From Favolaschia claudopus (lineage: Eukaryota > Basidiomycota > Agaricomycetes > Agaricales > Mycenaceae), in contig JAWWNJ010000244.1 in assembly GCA_037176885.1 (NCBI GenBank), positions 62,001 through 126,000 of the forward strand: 64,000 bases of DNA. Reading direction: 5' to 3'. The notes below the pieces were generated by a model, which made no database searches, had not been told where the DNA came from, and saw only the letters and a program-made list of their open reading frames with translations. Positions within the stretch are counted from its first letter, which is position 1. Each line of letters opens with the position of its first letter. A program made the translations under genes and the position numbers. Positions 10,193-23,300 of the stretch are shown in pieces.

Positions 10193-10899
10193 CACAGGCG
10201 GCACCCACCGTGGTTTATTTTAAAATAATCCGCGGTGGTTTATTGGACGTACGTACGCCAAATGTACACAATTAGGCGCCGAGTGTATGACGTCATTGAT
10301 GGATTCGGTGCTGATTTTAGTTAGCGATCGATTTTGTGGGTACACTTGAGATTGTTGCGTGGTTTTTTGCCTCCTGAGCAATTACTATTCGCTTTTTATA
10401 TACACCAATATTCGGGCAGTCTAAAAACTCGAACTACAGGGAGAGCTTCATGGAACATGCACAGGAGGCTCAATTTAGCCTTGCCACTTGTGTGTTTCAT
10501 CCCAAAATTTGAAGATGCCAGTCGGTTTCTCGGCATTCTGACTGGATTTTCACCTGGAGTCTGGAAAGCTCTCAACTAACTGCAAAGGTGTGGTGTGTGA
10601 ATTTGCCCCGCCATAGCTTTCGACCAGTGCGTCGGAGAATTTTGAATACTGATATAGTCTCCCAACCCTCTTGCCTAACTCTGATATCTCTTTCATTCAC
10701 AATCAGACGAAATAAAGCAGGAACAGATTATAGCTGACTCAAAATAGGACTCAAGGTACGCCTGTCAGATCGATGACATCATGAGTCCAGCGTCTAATTG
10801 TGACAAAGGAGACACAAAGGGAACGTGTAAACTGGCAGTATACGGCCAATAAACCACCGCGGATTATTTCAAAATAAACCACGGGGCATGCCGCCTGTG
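10193..10899. mobile_element. Non-autonomous TIR DNA transposon (MITE-like, CACTA-type ends)
   Basis: Long terminal inverted repeats of about 58 bp, 10193-10251 and 10841-10899, differ at about five positions. The ends read CACAGGCGGCA...TGCCGCCTGTG, flanked by TAT on both sides (10190-10192, 10900-10902). The CACAG terminus with a 3-bp duplication fits the CACTA/EnSpm (CMC) superfamily. If the outer C/G are counted as target, the alternative is ACAGG ends with a 5-bp GTATC duplication. At 707 bp with no coding frame it is non-autonomous. Confidence 0.8.
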
Positions 10900-10902
10900 T
10901 AT

Positions 10903-12199
10903 CGCTGGCATTAGGCATTAGGTTGAAGCGAGGGATGTGAGTACATACGTTCGCGTAGCATATGGGCATAGTTAAATGGATACTACCACTGAAAAGGGAC
11001 TCGGACATACTTTGTCAAGATCAAGATTTGACTCGCAGTGTGCCTGGAAATGGCATTAGCGAAGAAAACTCGAGAAGAATATGTCGGTTGTTCTGAGCGG
11101 GAATGAGGTTGTTCTGAGCCGGAATGAAGGTGGTGCGGCGGTGTCGGAAGGTCAGATTGGAATGAGTGGTCTGTGCTAATAAAGCGCGCGCAAAGGTTAG
11201 TCTGCGCGCCAAAATTGCGAGCAAATGTCGGACTTACCTGAAACTCCAGTCCGCGCCAGCGTTTGCTTTTTCAGCCCAGCTTGCGGAGAGGCGAGTTCAA
11301 AATTTACCCCGCACAGCAGCTACGTCGGCGCGTGCTTTGAGGTGAGTAGAAGAGTTTTGAATCTGATGAGCTGTAGGTCGACATCAGCGTGGAATTGCGC
11401 TTGGCCATGAAGAGTCGGTGGGGTAGAGCATGCGGGACTAGGTGGCTACGTGCTTCAGACAGGCACGTGTAGATTGGAACTGCAAAAGCGAGAAAGTGAA
11501 CTTACGGACCGAGCTGAGTAAATGCATTGACCTCGACATCGAAGCACGAGGCGACGGCGTCTTCATCCCCAGCGCTGAGCGTCAGCGAAGGGCGAATCTT
11601 CAGTCAATAAGAGGGGCATCGGAGACTTCTTGCGAGAGAGATATGGTTGGAAGGTGGTGAGTTAGGAGAGCACAAGGGGAAGGCGCAGTAGACGCACCTT
11701 CTATGAGCCCAGTCTCACTGTAAACCTCCACATCATTAAGAAGCGCGTGTGAGTCAGTGCTAGTAGCGGCGGCAGCGTCGGCTGGTGGTTGGTGTTTCCA
11801 ACATTCGGCGCCAGTCGTTGTTGCCGGAGGGTGAAAGGGAAGTTACGGTGTTTGAGATTCGAGATGCGGGCGCGTCGACCTTGAAGATGATTTGGTGTTC
11901 GCACTAGCAGACCAGCTACAGCGTTGAGTTCATTCACCGCTGAAGTATATCCAGTAAATAATCATCGTGAACGAGGCGTATCCGGCACATTACGCCCAAC
12001 GCTCGCCGTCGAAGTTTCATTGCCATGGGGTGTAGACAGTGAGGGGCCAGGGAGGCTCGATCGAGACCCGACGCGCCGGAGTACCATCGACGGAGGTAGC
12101 CAGAAGTTTGAATTCACACTTCGCAGAAAAGCTGGGTGAGACCTGAGGCCTGAGGGGTTGCGTTGGTTGTCGTGGTCACTGAGAAAAGAGAAATGCCGG
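10903..12199. other. No confident gene; possible remnant of a minus-strand gene
   Basis: Short open frames only. A 21-bp imperfect tandem repeat (GGTTGTTCTGAGC type) lies near 11089-11130. The minus strand just left of the LINE is open and joins in frame with the minus strand just right of it if the LINE and one target copy are removed, so a host exon may have been here. Confidence 0.3.
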
Positions 12200-12214
12200 C
12201 AAACCATCATCAGC

Positions 12215-15200
12215 AGTATGGAGGCATCTTGATCCGTTACCACCACCATCTCCCCGTTTCCCACGCCTAACCGGCGTCGGGGGACACTGAGGTCGGCGTT
12301 GGTGATGGGTTAGGGTGGGCGTGAGCCAGGGGTTGCACCCAAGGGTGACCTCCACACCCGTGCTGCCTTCGTGCAGCGCCGCCGACGAGCGGAATGAGGC
12401 CGACGAGCCCATTTTTTGAGCCTGCGAGGCTGCACCTTCGAGTGCCCATACATTTTTACCAACCTTTGACTGGTTTCCGGAAGATGGCCCTCAACTACAA
12501 GTCCTTAGGTTCGTCTTCTAGTGCTGCTCACTTCCTGCCCCTCCTCCCTTCGTCGCTGCACCCACCCCGCCCATGCCCGGCCGCTGCGGATTTCATCATC
12601 TATGACTCGCAATGTCACGTGACTTCATTCGGTCCCGCCTTGACTTCGACTCGCAGCGCAATTCCTCCTTGCTTTCTCTCTGGCAGTACTGGTAGCTCGA
12701 CGCGGCTCCTCTGTCCACCGACCTCAAATCGTCTCTGCATGTTGCTCTACCGCATCTGGCTGCCTTGCTGTTCCGTCACTACTCGTTAGCTACGTACGCT
12801 GTGGATGCAGGATGCTTGTGGTCATTGCCGCCGCGCACGCAGTCCTTTTATACTCTCATTCATCGATCAATCGCATTTATCATTGTCTTTGCTGCTCAGA
12901 GGCAGTGCTCTGGTTGTCGCTCTCAGCCTTCCTGTGCGACGCTAAAGAATTGGATATCGTTTTTGCAAACACTTTTTCATGTCAGCCCAACAAGCAACTA
13001 CAAATATTTCAGTGTGATTCTTATTCATCGACTCAGCGACGGCGGTCCCTAAACGCACCTTTTTTCTATATGCCAATACACCCAAACGAATACGCTTTCA
13101 GTACCACAGGCCCTCCTGGAACGCGGGAGGGCTCCGGGGATCTGGTACCTCCCTCTCGCATGTGCCTGCCGGCTGCGAGTTCAGACCGTGAAATCAGCAG
13201 GAGTCAGGGTACCCAGGGGCCTATCCCTGGCTATCTCTTGCGCGGCCCCTTCTGTAGCGGTTCTGTTGCTCCGATTGCTACAGGACAAAGTGAGGAGCAA
13301 CGGGTTAGTACCTCCCCCAATATTTCAATTTCACCTGAGCATTTATCTCGGGGCTCGATGATAGATGCTGAGATGAATCAACCCTGCAATGTTGATGAAG
13401 GTACTAACCAGGTTTCGGATGATCGTATGGGATATACCGAGGTGAGAAACGAACCATCTGTCAATGCCGATATCAGCGCGAATACACACAACACCACGGA
13501 CACAAATATCCCAGACGACCTGCTATATTTTCAGTATTCGCAAAATTCTGCACAGACAAGTGCCAATAATGACTCCAATAACGAAACGCCACGGCGTACA
13601 GAACCTGATACAGACGTGCCTAACGATAATTGGGCAGAAATGGTCACGAAGATCCGCAAAAGAAACAAGCCGCCGAAATTGAAACATGGAGGTAAATCCA
13701 CTCGATCTCACCTCACCGTAGGCTCTCTCAATATCAATGGTCGCGATCAGAATCGATCGATGCACTCTGGCGACCATAAGTTCCGTTACTTGAAACAGAC
13801 TATAGACGAGAACAAGATTGGTATCCTCGCTTTACAGGAAACCCACATGGATACGGACTCGACCGTCAAATTCAACAACGTATTTCAACGCTGGTTCAAA
13901 ATAATCACCTCTGCTGACCCTGCTAAGCCGTGCTCGACAGCAGGTGTGGCCTTCATACTAAATAAGAAATTCATTGATACCGACAACTATAAAGAATGGA
14001 TACTCATCCCCGGTCGAGCTGTCCTCATATCAATCCCATGGCATCAAGATGAAATTGTGACTATCTTGAACATTTATGCTCCCAACTCTGCCCAAGAACG
14101 ACGTAAATTATGGGATGACCTATGGAATCTATGGTTAACTGACACGCATTTACCTCTACCTGATCTAACAGCGGCGGATTGGAATTTCGTCGAAGACCCA
14201 ATGGATCGGTCCTCGAATACAAGTGATCCCGTCCCTCCCTCATTCGACAGACTCAAAGCACTTTTCAGATGGCAGGATGGTTGGCGATCCACCTTCCCCG
14301 ATATCCGAGACTACACTTGTTGGCAGCATCGTAAAGACGAGCAAACAGGACTCATTCTCTCGTCCCACGCCCGGCTTGACCGGCTCTACGTTGATAGCTG
14401 TAAGTTTGATAATTTCAGGCAGTGGGATATTCTCCACACCGCTGTAAAAACGGACCATCGTCTCATACTGACGCAACTGACTTGCAGACCCGAGGTTCTG
14501 TTGGGCCATGGACGTTGGTCAATGCCGTTATACCTATTGAAGACAAAGAAGTTCATGGCTCGAGTGCAATCCCTGGCTGCTCAACTCTTACGAGACATTG
14601 AAACGGCGGAAAAGTCTGAAGATTCGGATGCTGTTGACATACAAACTCTATGGTATAAATTCAAATGTGATGTCGTCGAATTTGGGCAGCATTGCTCTCG
14701 TTTTGTAACGGATGAAGCAACACAAACCATTCGAACTTTGAAGGCACAGCTTTCCTTTGTTATTCACGATGATACTCTCCCTCTGGCTGACCGTTTTGAA
14801 GCGATAACAAGGCTGGAGGAGAAAATTGAGGACTGCAAATCTGTTCAGGCCGGAGAGAAAAAGGCGATCTCGGAAGCTCAATATGACGTCGAAGGTGAAT
14901 CCTTGCGGACATCAACGTGGACTAATTCCGCACGCGGTTATCAGTGCAAAGATACAATACACGAATTCAAGGTAACAGACTCGGAACCGGCCTTAGGCAG
15001 CCGGAAATTCGAAAACCAACCAAGACGAATGGCCAGAATGGCCCGTGACTATCACAACTCCGTTCAAATGAAGGACCTACCGGACGAATATGCAAGAATG
15101 ATGGCTACCGAGATAGTTCTTGACCATTGCGAGGCAAAATTGTCGGAGCAGGATTTTAATGAAATGAATAAGGTTCTCACGGAAGACGAAATTCGGGAAG

Positions 15201-18200
15201 CCCTAAAGTTATCAAAGAACGGGAAAGCGCCCGGTCTGAATGGTATTCCATACGAATTCTTCCGTATACTTGACATAAATTATAAACGGTCCAAGGGGTC
15301 TCCGCACGAATCCTTCAATGTCGTGGGACTTCTTGCAAAATTATTTGCTCACATAGAGAATTACCACATCTCGGCTGGAACCAATTTTAACGAAGGATGG
15401 CTTTGCCCATTCTATAAAAAGGGTGATAAAGCCCTGATCAGCAATTACCGGCCTATCACATTGCTGAACACCGACTACAAACTTATGACCAAGGCCTACT
15501 CTCTTAGGCTGATGCATGTTGCCCCTTCGTTGGTCCACCCAGATCAGGTTGGGTTCATGAAAGGTAGGAAAATGAAGACCAAGTTAAACTGGCCAAATTC
15601 TTACTAAATTATGCCGAAGTTGCAGAAGATGCGGATGGGGTCATTATAGCCCTTGATCAAGAAAAGGCCTACGATCGGATTAATCATGATTACCTACTAC
15701 GAGTCCTTCGACACATGAATTTTCCGGATAAATTCTGCTCAACAGTCAAAGACTTATACACCAGCGCACGAACCTTGGTCATGATCAACGGTGAATTGAG
15801 CGAACCTATATTTTGTAATTCGCGGAGTGCGCCAAGGTGACCCGCTTTCATGCTTATTATTCAACCTAGCAATCGAGCCGCTCGCTTGTTTACTTCGAGA
15901 TGCGGACCTGCAAGGAGTTATGATTCCTGGAACAAATCGTTCTCTCGTGCTTTCGCTGTTTGCGGATGACACAACCATTTACCTATCCTCGCAGGACTCT
16001 TGGTCCGATCTGTGGGGAATTCTCGATCTTTGGTGTACTGCATCTACTGCCAAATTCAACCATAGCAAGACAGGTATCTTACCTTTCGGAAAGTCAGAAT
16101 ATCGAGCTTACGTGGTGAGTGAAAGACGGATAAATTCCTTTTCGCCGCCGATCCAGAGCAACATCAGAATTGTAAGTGACGGTGAATCGTGCCGCATGCT
16201 CGGAGCATGGATTGGAAACGACATTAAATACACCACACCCTGGCCGGCAACTTTAGATAAGATTAGAAACGATTTCGAACGTTGGGGTGTCACTGGCCCT
16301 AGCCTGGAAGGTAAACGCCATATCGTGAACATGTTCGCCGGAGGTAGAACCCAATACCTCGCAAGGGTACAAGGCATGCCAATAGTTGTCGAGGAAGAGC
16401 TCCTCAGCAATTAATTCGCGACTTTTTATGGGATGGCAAACAAACGCGAATATCGATGGAACAAATGTGTTCTGAAATACTTGCTGGCGGAAAACAAATC
16501 CTAAATGTATCAGCCCGCAACGAAGCAATAGATTTGTGGAACCTTCAGTCTTACCTGATCCAAGGGCCTAATCGAGCATCATGGTGTTTTTTTGTCGACT
16601 TCATTCTCAGCCATTGGCTCGAGTCCAACTACATGAAAATCCCTTCAGAACTGACTCTGAATATTTTTCTGCAAGACATCACTTGCCGATTTCTTCTCGC
16701 ACACCGATTTCCGATCAAATCAAGAGAATGATATCTGCGTCTCAAAAATACGGACTTCAGTTCAACGGCTTAATGATAAGCAGAGAGGTTAAAACAAACT
16801 TACCAATCTGGAAACATCCGGGACGAACAAAGCCGACTATGACAGAGCAAGCCGGAGACGTTCTAGTGCTTGCCTACTGCTCAACCACAACGCAAAAACC
16901 GTGGAACAAATGCTAACAATCAGCTCCCGTCGAACGCTAGTGATCCGCAAACCTCATACCTTGAATCCTTCTGGATTGAGTCGGCAGAACTGTGGTTGCC
17001 CTCAATGCCAACGAGATCGCAATGAATTCGGTTGCAAAAATCCAGGGACATGTATAGAGACGGCGAAAATGCTGATAAATAGCATCTCGCCGAAATGGAA
17101 TCCGACAGTGCACACACCTGATAGCCTGTCACTATCGGATCAAGAGCTTGAACTGAATAGTGCAGCGCTTGAGTTTGATGAAGCAAAGTATTTCGACCCA
17201 GATATCACTCTGCCAAAGGTTGAAGAAGGTTTTCGCATTTTCGCTTTCGAAAAGCCTGAGATAAATTTGCAAGCGAGGAGATTGGTTCTCTCGACCCCTC
17301 CTCCGAATGTGAAGACGATTTATCTGCATCCTTCGATCAAGAAACCTGGACAATATGATGCAAAAATTAGTTTACACATTGTGTCGGGATTCAACGAACC
17401 CGACGAATTCACCGAACACCTAAATATCACATTTGACGACTCAAAAATCCCGCTGACATTGCCAAATGGTCTGCTGGGCGGAGTCTTACATGTCCTCCAG
17501 TCAAGCCCTAAGAATGGTCCCTTGGTATTCTGCGAGTCGACGGATTTTTTGGTTAGATCACTAATATGGATCGCAGAAATATTGAAAACGATTTTCTCCA
17601 TCCTTCATTCACACTTGTAAGAGCGGTCATTGCCGCACTAAATGAACACAACGCACAAATTGGTTTCAAGAAGGTTTCCGTTAACTGTGCAAAAGTCGGT
17701 CAATATCAGACATCGAGGATATCGAACTTGACACACAGATAGATGTCATGTTTAATAATCCGGGCATCCCCATACACACCGGTTCCCAGCGCACTTTCTA
17801 CCGTATTATCCGGAAATTGACACCAGTACCTTTCAGGAAAACAACCTTCGTTAATCTCGATCGCGTCAGATGTGCAGTTCACGACGCGTGTGGATTTACC
17901 CCAACTGATGAAACAATCTGGACTTCAATCCGTTCACTCACCTTCCGGCGCCTGACCCGCGAGTTTTACTGGAAATGCATGCACAACATCTTTCGAGTTG
18001 GTGAGTTTTGGACACATGTTCGTGGATCTGAATTTTTTGGACGCTGCACAGCCTGTGGTGTACCTGAGTCTCTTGAACATATCGCTTTAGAGTGTAATGC
18101 GCCCGGACAAGCGGAAATTTGGAATCTGACTCGGCAACTCTGGTCAAAGAATTACTCTGATTGGCCGAATCTCAGCTGGGGCTTGATTCTTGGCTGCAAC

Positions 18201-18751
18201 CTGGTGAAATTCAAGTCAGCGAAAGGAAAGACTATGAAACACAAGAATAGACTATACGCTGTTCTAATCTCTGTAGCATGGCATGAAATTTGGCGTTTGC
18301 GCGTCGATAGAGTAATCACAAACCCTGGAATAACACATAAATATTCAACCATCCACAATCGTTGGCTGAACGCGGTCAATGCAGTGTTGAAAAGGGACCG
18401 AATCCTTACAAATCGAGGGAGATTCGGGCAATCCGCGTTCAACAAACAGTCAGTTCTCAATACCTGGAGTGGCCTTTTGATGAATGAACAGGCACTGCCG
18501 GACGACTGGACATACTCTAGGGGGGTTTTAGTGGGTATACGGCCGTATACCGAGAAAAATGGAGTAGGCTAATCAATTCCTGGCCGGAGTCCCACACTGG
18601 TTAAACCGTGCGTAATGGCATTTCCTCCCGGACCTCTTCCCCGGCAAATTCTGGCCCATAATCCAGACAACAAAGCGAACGACTTGGAATGCTTCTGCTG
18701 CCTGAGTATCGTTTGATTAAATTCAACGCTCCAAAAAAAAAAAAAAAAAAA
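12215..18751 (+). mobile_element. Degenerate non-LTR retrotransposon (LINE, Tad1/I-like)
   Basis: A 15-bp target duplication, CAAACCATCATCAGC, lies at 12200-12214 and 18752-18766. The right copy directly follows a 19-base poly(A) at 18733-18751. Between them are an apurinic-like endonuclease, a reverse transcriptase and a C-terminal CCHC motif on the + strand. About 600-850 bp of 5' untranslated DNA precedes the frame and no separate ORF1 is evident, so the copy may be 5'-truncated or belong to a single-ORF lineage. Several frameshifts show it is inactive. Confidence 0.92.
13070..18572 (+). pseudogene. LINE polyprotein: endonuclease-reverse transcriptase-CCHC, frameshifted
   Basis: The longest intact piece ends at 15607 and starts with a Ser/Asn-rich region. 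The endonuclease (about 13710-14510) shows L-N-I-N-G, L-Q-E-T-H, I-Y-A-P-N, L-D-R-L-Y and T-D-H-R motifs. The reverse transcriptase runs from G-K-A-P-G near 15225 (usual Asp replaced by Asn) through Y-R-P-I, A-L-D-Q-E-K-A-Y-D near 15648, G-V-R-Q-G-D-P near 15827 and F-A-D-D near 15961. A C-x2-C...H-x4-C motif near 18045-18090 is typical of this LINE group. Frame changes occur near 15573 (apparent base loss), 15816 (apparent extra T), 16410, 16690 and 16900, with more around 17600. Catalytic Asp residues survive, so decay is recent relative to the domain divergence. Confidence 0.88.
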
Positions 18752-18766
18752 CAAACCATCATCAGC

Positions 18767-20380
18767 TCGGTGTTTTCCGACCTCTGATGTGATGCTGTGA
18801 TCTTCCTCCTTTCCTCCCGCCATGACGGTGTCACGGTGAATGTTCTTCAACCTCAATCTCGGATCCAACGAGAATACGATAGCAGAATTCTCCTTACTAG
18901 CTTTGGAACGCTTCCTTTGGTAGCCTCGTCTTCCACTCTCGGAATATTTCCGACTGGGACTCGGCCCTGAAGGCTGAATCGACGGACGAGCCAGTGGGAC
19001 GTGAGTGTAAATTTCTATGGATGGAAAATGGGCTGATTTTCAAAGCGAAGCCATTCTTTTGTCCGTTGAACACATTCAACAAATAACTGTCAGTGACTCA
19101 TGGAACTGAATGGACGAAGCCAGTGAGCCGTTTGTGCTCTTTGGGGCATATGTATTGTCTGATTTAATAACAGCAACGTGGTAATAGAAACGCGCGCTTG
19201 TTATTCTCGGGTTCATCCAATTCTCGGCCTCTTCTCATGCTGCGTTGTCATTCTGAACCAGCAGACTCTGATGAGGTTCCAGTTTCTGTTCACGCAGCGC
19301 CGAGAAGAACGGGCATAGATAACCCAGAATTCCACTCGTTGCTCCCATTACCCTCCTGGATAGTCACTTGAAGGGAAAAATGCACCCAACGCAGACAAGG
19401 CGTTCATTCTATCTGCTACGCAACACGTGGAAACAGCATTCAAGTTACCTCACGGAGACTCGATGTCTTCCCAACCAAGATACGACAATTTATTCTTGAT
19501 TCAGCTCTCTAGTACGGCGTCGATTATCCTATCCGTTGACTCCGAACGCTCATGGTAGAAACGAGGCATGAACTTTGTTTTCTTCGATTCGAACTTTCGC
19601 GATCGAATTTAAGAAGGCGTAGGACTGTCACCGGAGCTGATTATTGGCGGAAAGCCAGCTGGTATGTTCCAATCCAGAAATTTGCCAACAATAGAATATC
19701 CAGGTGCTCTTTTTTTCTCAGTCTGCAAAGATGATAAAGGCACGCCGCAAAAATGCGTGCCAGGATTCCAGCTTGTTTCCCTGTCCCAGATATGACCCAC
19801 CCGGACCCAAACGATCTTCTAGTTTCTGTCGCAGACGCTGCTCTCACGCAAGCCGAAGCTGACGCAGCAAGGTGAGCGGTCTTGATCTCCGAGTCTGAAC
19901 GTTTCGGTGTCGCTGAAGCGGATTTCAGACCAAATTCCAGTCTTATCTTTCGCCCGGAATGGCGTCCCACGTCTCGAACGCGCAATTCCCTGAGTCATCC
20001 ACGCCGCCCATCTATGTGCGTACATTCGACAGTTCGAAACGTTTCGTTTATTCTGATGGTCGATCTCCAGCTCCGATACTCGATCATTCCTGGAGATTCT
20101 CAAGGATCGAGCTGTCGAGGTCGCAGGTGGAGTCTCTCGTGTCATTTCGCCTGGACCGGAGCAACGTGGGCCAGCGGTGCAGCCGCTTGTTCGCTCCACC
20201 TCCGCTCCCATCTCGGGGTGTTCTCCTACCATCACCCCCGACTCAGTTCCACGTCCCGGCGCTCGCGGGTCTCCGCTGAGCGTTTCCGGATTGGCAGCCA
20301 TAGCACCTCCACCTCCGCCCGCGTCTGCACCCGTATCACCTTCTCCTCAAACCCGGCCGAACCTCGAGGAAGGAGCAGTT
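18767..20380. other. Intergenic; possible upstream exons of the TenA fusion gene
   Basis: No independent gene recognised. A frame leading into the TenA gene is open from 20057 and is Pro/Ala/Ser-rich, and an ATG at 19959 followed by a GTGCGT donor at about 20016 could be a first exon. The acceptor is ambiguous, so I did not fix the start. Confidence 0.4.
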
Positions 20381-23300
20381 ATGGACATTCTGAGGAAAAA
20401 CAGGAATGATTATGAGAAGGTCATCAATCACGCGTTTCCACGCGCAATGGGCGCAGGCACTGCATCCTTGGACGGTTTCAGATACTACATGCTCGTAAGT
20501 GATCCATTCACTTGTTCGTCTCTAGTCAGCTCACGAGTTGGCGCAGCAAGACAGGTTATATCTGCAAATGTGCGCAGGCTTGAAGATGCTCTCGGCCTCC
20601 GGGACGCGCAACTTTGAAGCCTTCAAGGCCTTTGCATATCGCCACGAATCATCAATCGAGTACGTTACGAAGCTAGAGGAAACTTGCACCACTCTGCTCG
20701 GAATTACGGAGAGTGTGATGAGGGAAACTAAACGCAGCAGCGAGATTGACACCAGTGAAGGCTATTATCATGACACCCTCCGCAACAAAAACCCCGTACT
20801 TGGGTTCGTCTCACTGCTTCACTCTAATTCGGTCAATGTGCTGAATTCTTCTGATTAGATACTATGTCGTTTTGCTTCCTTGCGTATTGGTGCGGAATAG
20901 TTCAGATCTCCTCCGGCCGACGTTTAATCAAATGTTCGTTATTTCAGACTTACTGGGCGATTGCAAATCGCCTAATGAACGATCCGAGTACGGTCAAAAG
21001 TGAGTCTTACATTCAGTATCCATTTTTTCAAATTCGTCACGACCTATTCAGATGTCGTTTATCACTCGGCCTGGACCGAAGTCAACGACGACGACTCGTC
21101 CGTATTGAAATACATCAGTAAGTTCAATCAAATTTCTCGCCCGTCAGCCCGGCTTAACCATTGCAGAATTTATCAACGAAAATATCGCATCTCAGGGGGG
21201 TGTTGACGAGTGGAGCTACATCTTCAGAATTGCGTGTAAGCTTGAAGGAGATGTATTTGACACTGGCTTGCGACCTCCCGCAACGTATAAAATCATCGAT
21301 GACGGGATCTACTCGATTAATGTCGCCTGCGGGGGTTTCCTCCTCGCCATTCGCGATGATATTGCACAGCAGCGGTCCAACATGAGTCTAGCGGGTGATT
21401 TTCCAACCGACACGAAGCGTTGTATCGTGGGGATGAAAGGGATTGGCCGAAGCGAGGAGAAGGTAAGCATTTGACCGTTGGAAAATTTGAGTTGGCCACT
21501 CACGAATTCTACAGTGGCAGATTTCATCGACTCCCTCCGGGTACACGATCAAAAATATCGGCACTGGGCTATACGTCGCATCCAAAGAAAACAACACCAC
21601 TGGTCGCATTTTGCAAGCCACTGCGGAGCCATACTATTGGTGGATCAATCCGGCTAAAGCCCAGCTCGGCGAGCGTTCGTCGAGGTATCAGTGCGTCTGA
21701 CTGAATTCACCAAGCGCAACGCTCATAATACTTTCCAGGATTTATGACACTGCAAATCTGCGCTTCACGCTACATGCTGAGATGGAGACGCCAGGAAGCA
21801 ATGAATCAAATTGCATACCAGTACGCGATATTCTTCCATCAACGCGTCCGACCCAGTATCGACCAAACCTTGTTTAGGTCTTCGCTGCAGAGAACATCCA
21901 GAGTCCCTTCCAGATGTGGACATTCGACGACGGCGTCGAGCGTGCCGCGGAAACGACGCAGACCCTTCCCATCCAAAGCCAGGAAACCGTCGCGCCCGCA
22001 CCAGCCGATACCTGGATCAGCGCTGAACAGCTTTCAGCAGAACTGGATAATCTTACTGTTCAGCACGATGACGAGATGCAAACACTGCGTGAGGACATCA
22101 CGAAGAACGTCGACAGATACGGGGTGGAAATGATCACAGAGATAGAGCATCGTGCCTCTCACCACGCTCATGAGTTGGAGTTGTTGAAAGAGGACATGCG
22201 AAAGAATGTCGGGGAATTTCGTCGGGAGGTGGGCGAAGAAATGAAATGTCTTGCCGAGATACACAGGAGGGAGATGGATGTGCTCAGAAACCAGATGGAG
22301 GAGATTATGTCCGGGGGAATGGATGCGCTCAAAGCTGATCTGGAGAATTTGAGGGGACAATTCAGCCAACTTGCCCTTCTTCATTATCGCCGCGAGCAGG
22401 TTCGCGCTGGGGTCGAAGAAAATCCATCCATTGCTTCAAATCTGGTTATATCGGACCGCCTTGACAAACTAGATCGACGGGAGTCCAACTGGCTCAACTT
22501 TGAACCTTTTTCTACCCATAGAATCCATATCGATTTCCCCACGAATTGGTGCTACGAGGTCACGGCAAGCGCATATTTTCTGGGGGAACCGGCAGATTCG
22601 AGTACTAGGACTAGTACGGCGATAAGGTACATCCAGACTTCGCCAGGGGCGACACAGTGGCGAAGAGTCGATGTTGGGAAACCTATTCTTGATATCGGCA
22701 TGTCATTGGAAGAACACGATCTCATTGCGCTAGTCACTTAGTAGGTTTTCGTTCGGATTCATTTCTGCTATTACTTACATCTCACGTCTACAGTATCACT
22801 CATGACCATAATCCCCTCATGGCTTCGGTGGATATCTCGCTCCTAAAGTTATCCACTGGAGCACCGCATCCTCTAGCTGCTCAACCAGTGCTTCATGTAC
22901 ATGATGTAAACGTCACGCGAGCTCTGCCTCATCTCTCGATCGAAATCGTCGGTGAGACGTTGGCTCTAATCTTGCTTTACTCCCTAGATTCTGAGGACAA
23001 GAATATTCTATACCTGTTCAATTGGAAGCTGGGAACCCCGCGTATGGTATGTTATGAATCTCTTCATCTCCTCGTAAACCAGACTGGTTTGCTCACTGCT
23101 CCCATTCAGAGTCCCTTCGCCATATACAACACCGACATCATATTTTTCGCCGACGGAATACTAGTTTTACCAAACCCCTACCACAGAAGCCTGGAGGTCC
23201 TCCGCATCCCCTCCGACCCCGCCGAGGAGCCCCATATCCTCAGCTCTTTCCATCTCCCCAAACTTATGCAAGACACCTTCATACACCTCTTTCTAGGCCG

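Noticed and set aside
20177..20617. GTG as start of the TenA fusion gene
   Set aside because: A nuclear fungal gene should start at ATG; the frame is simply open upstream. The first in-frame ATG is 20381, with a possible earlier exon near 19959.
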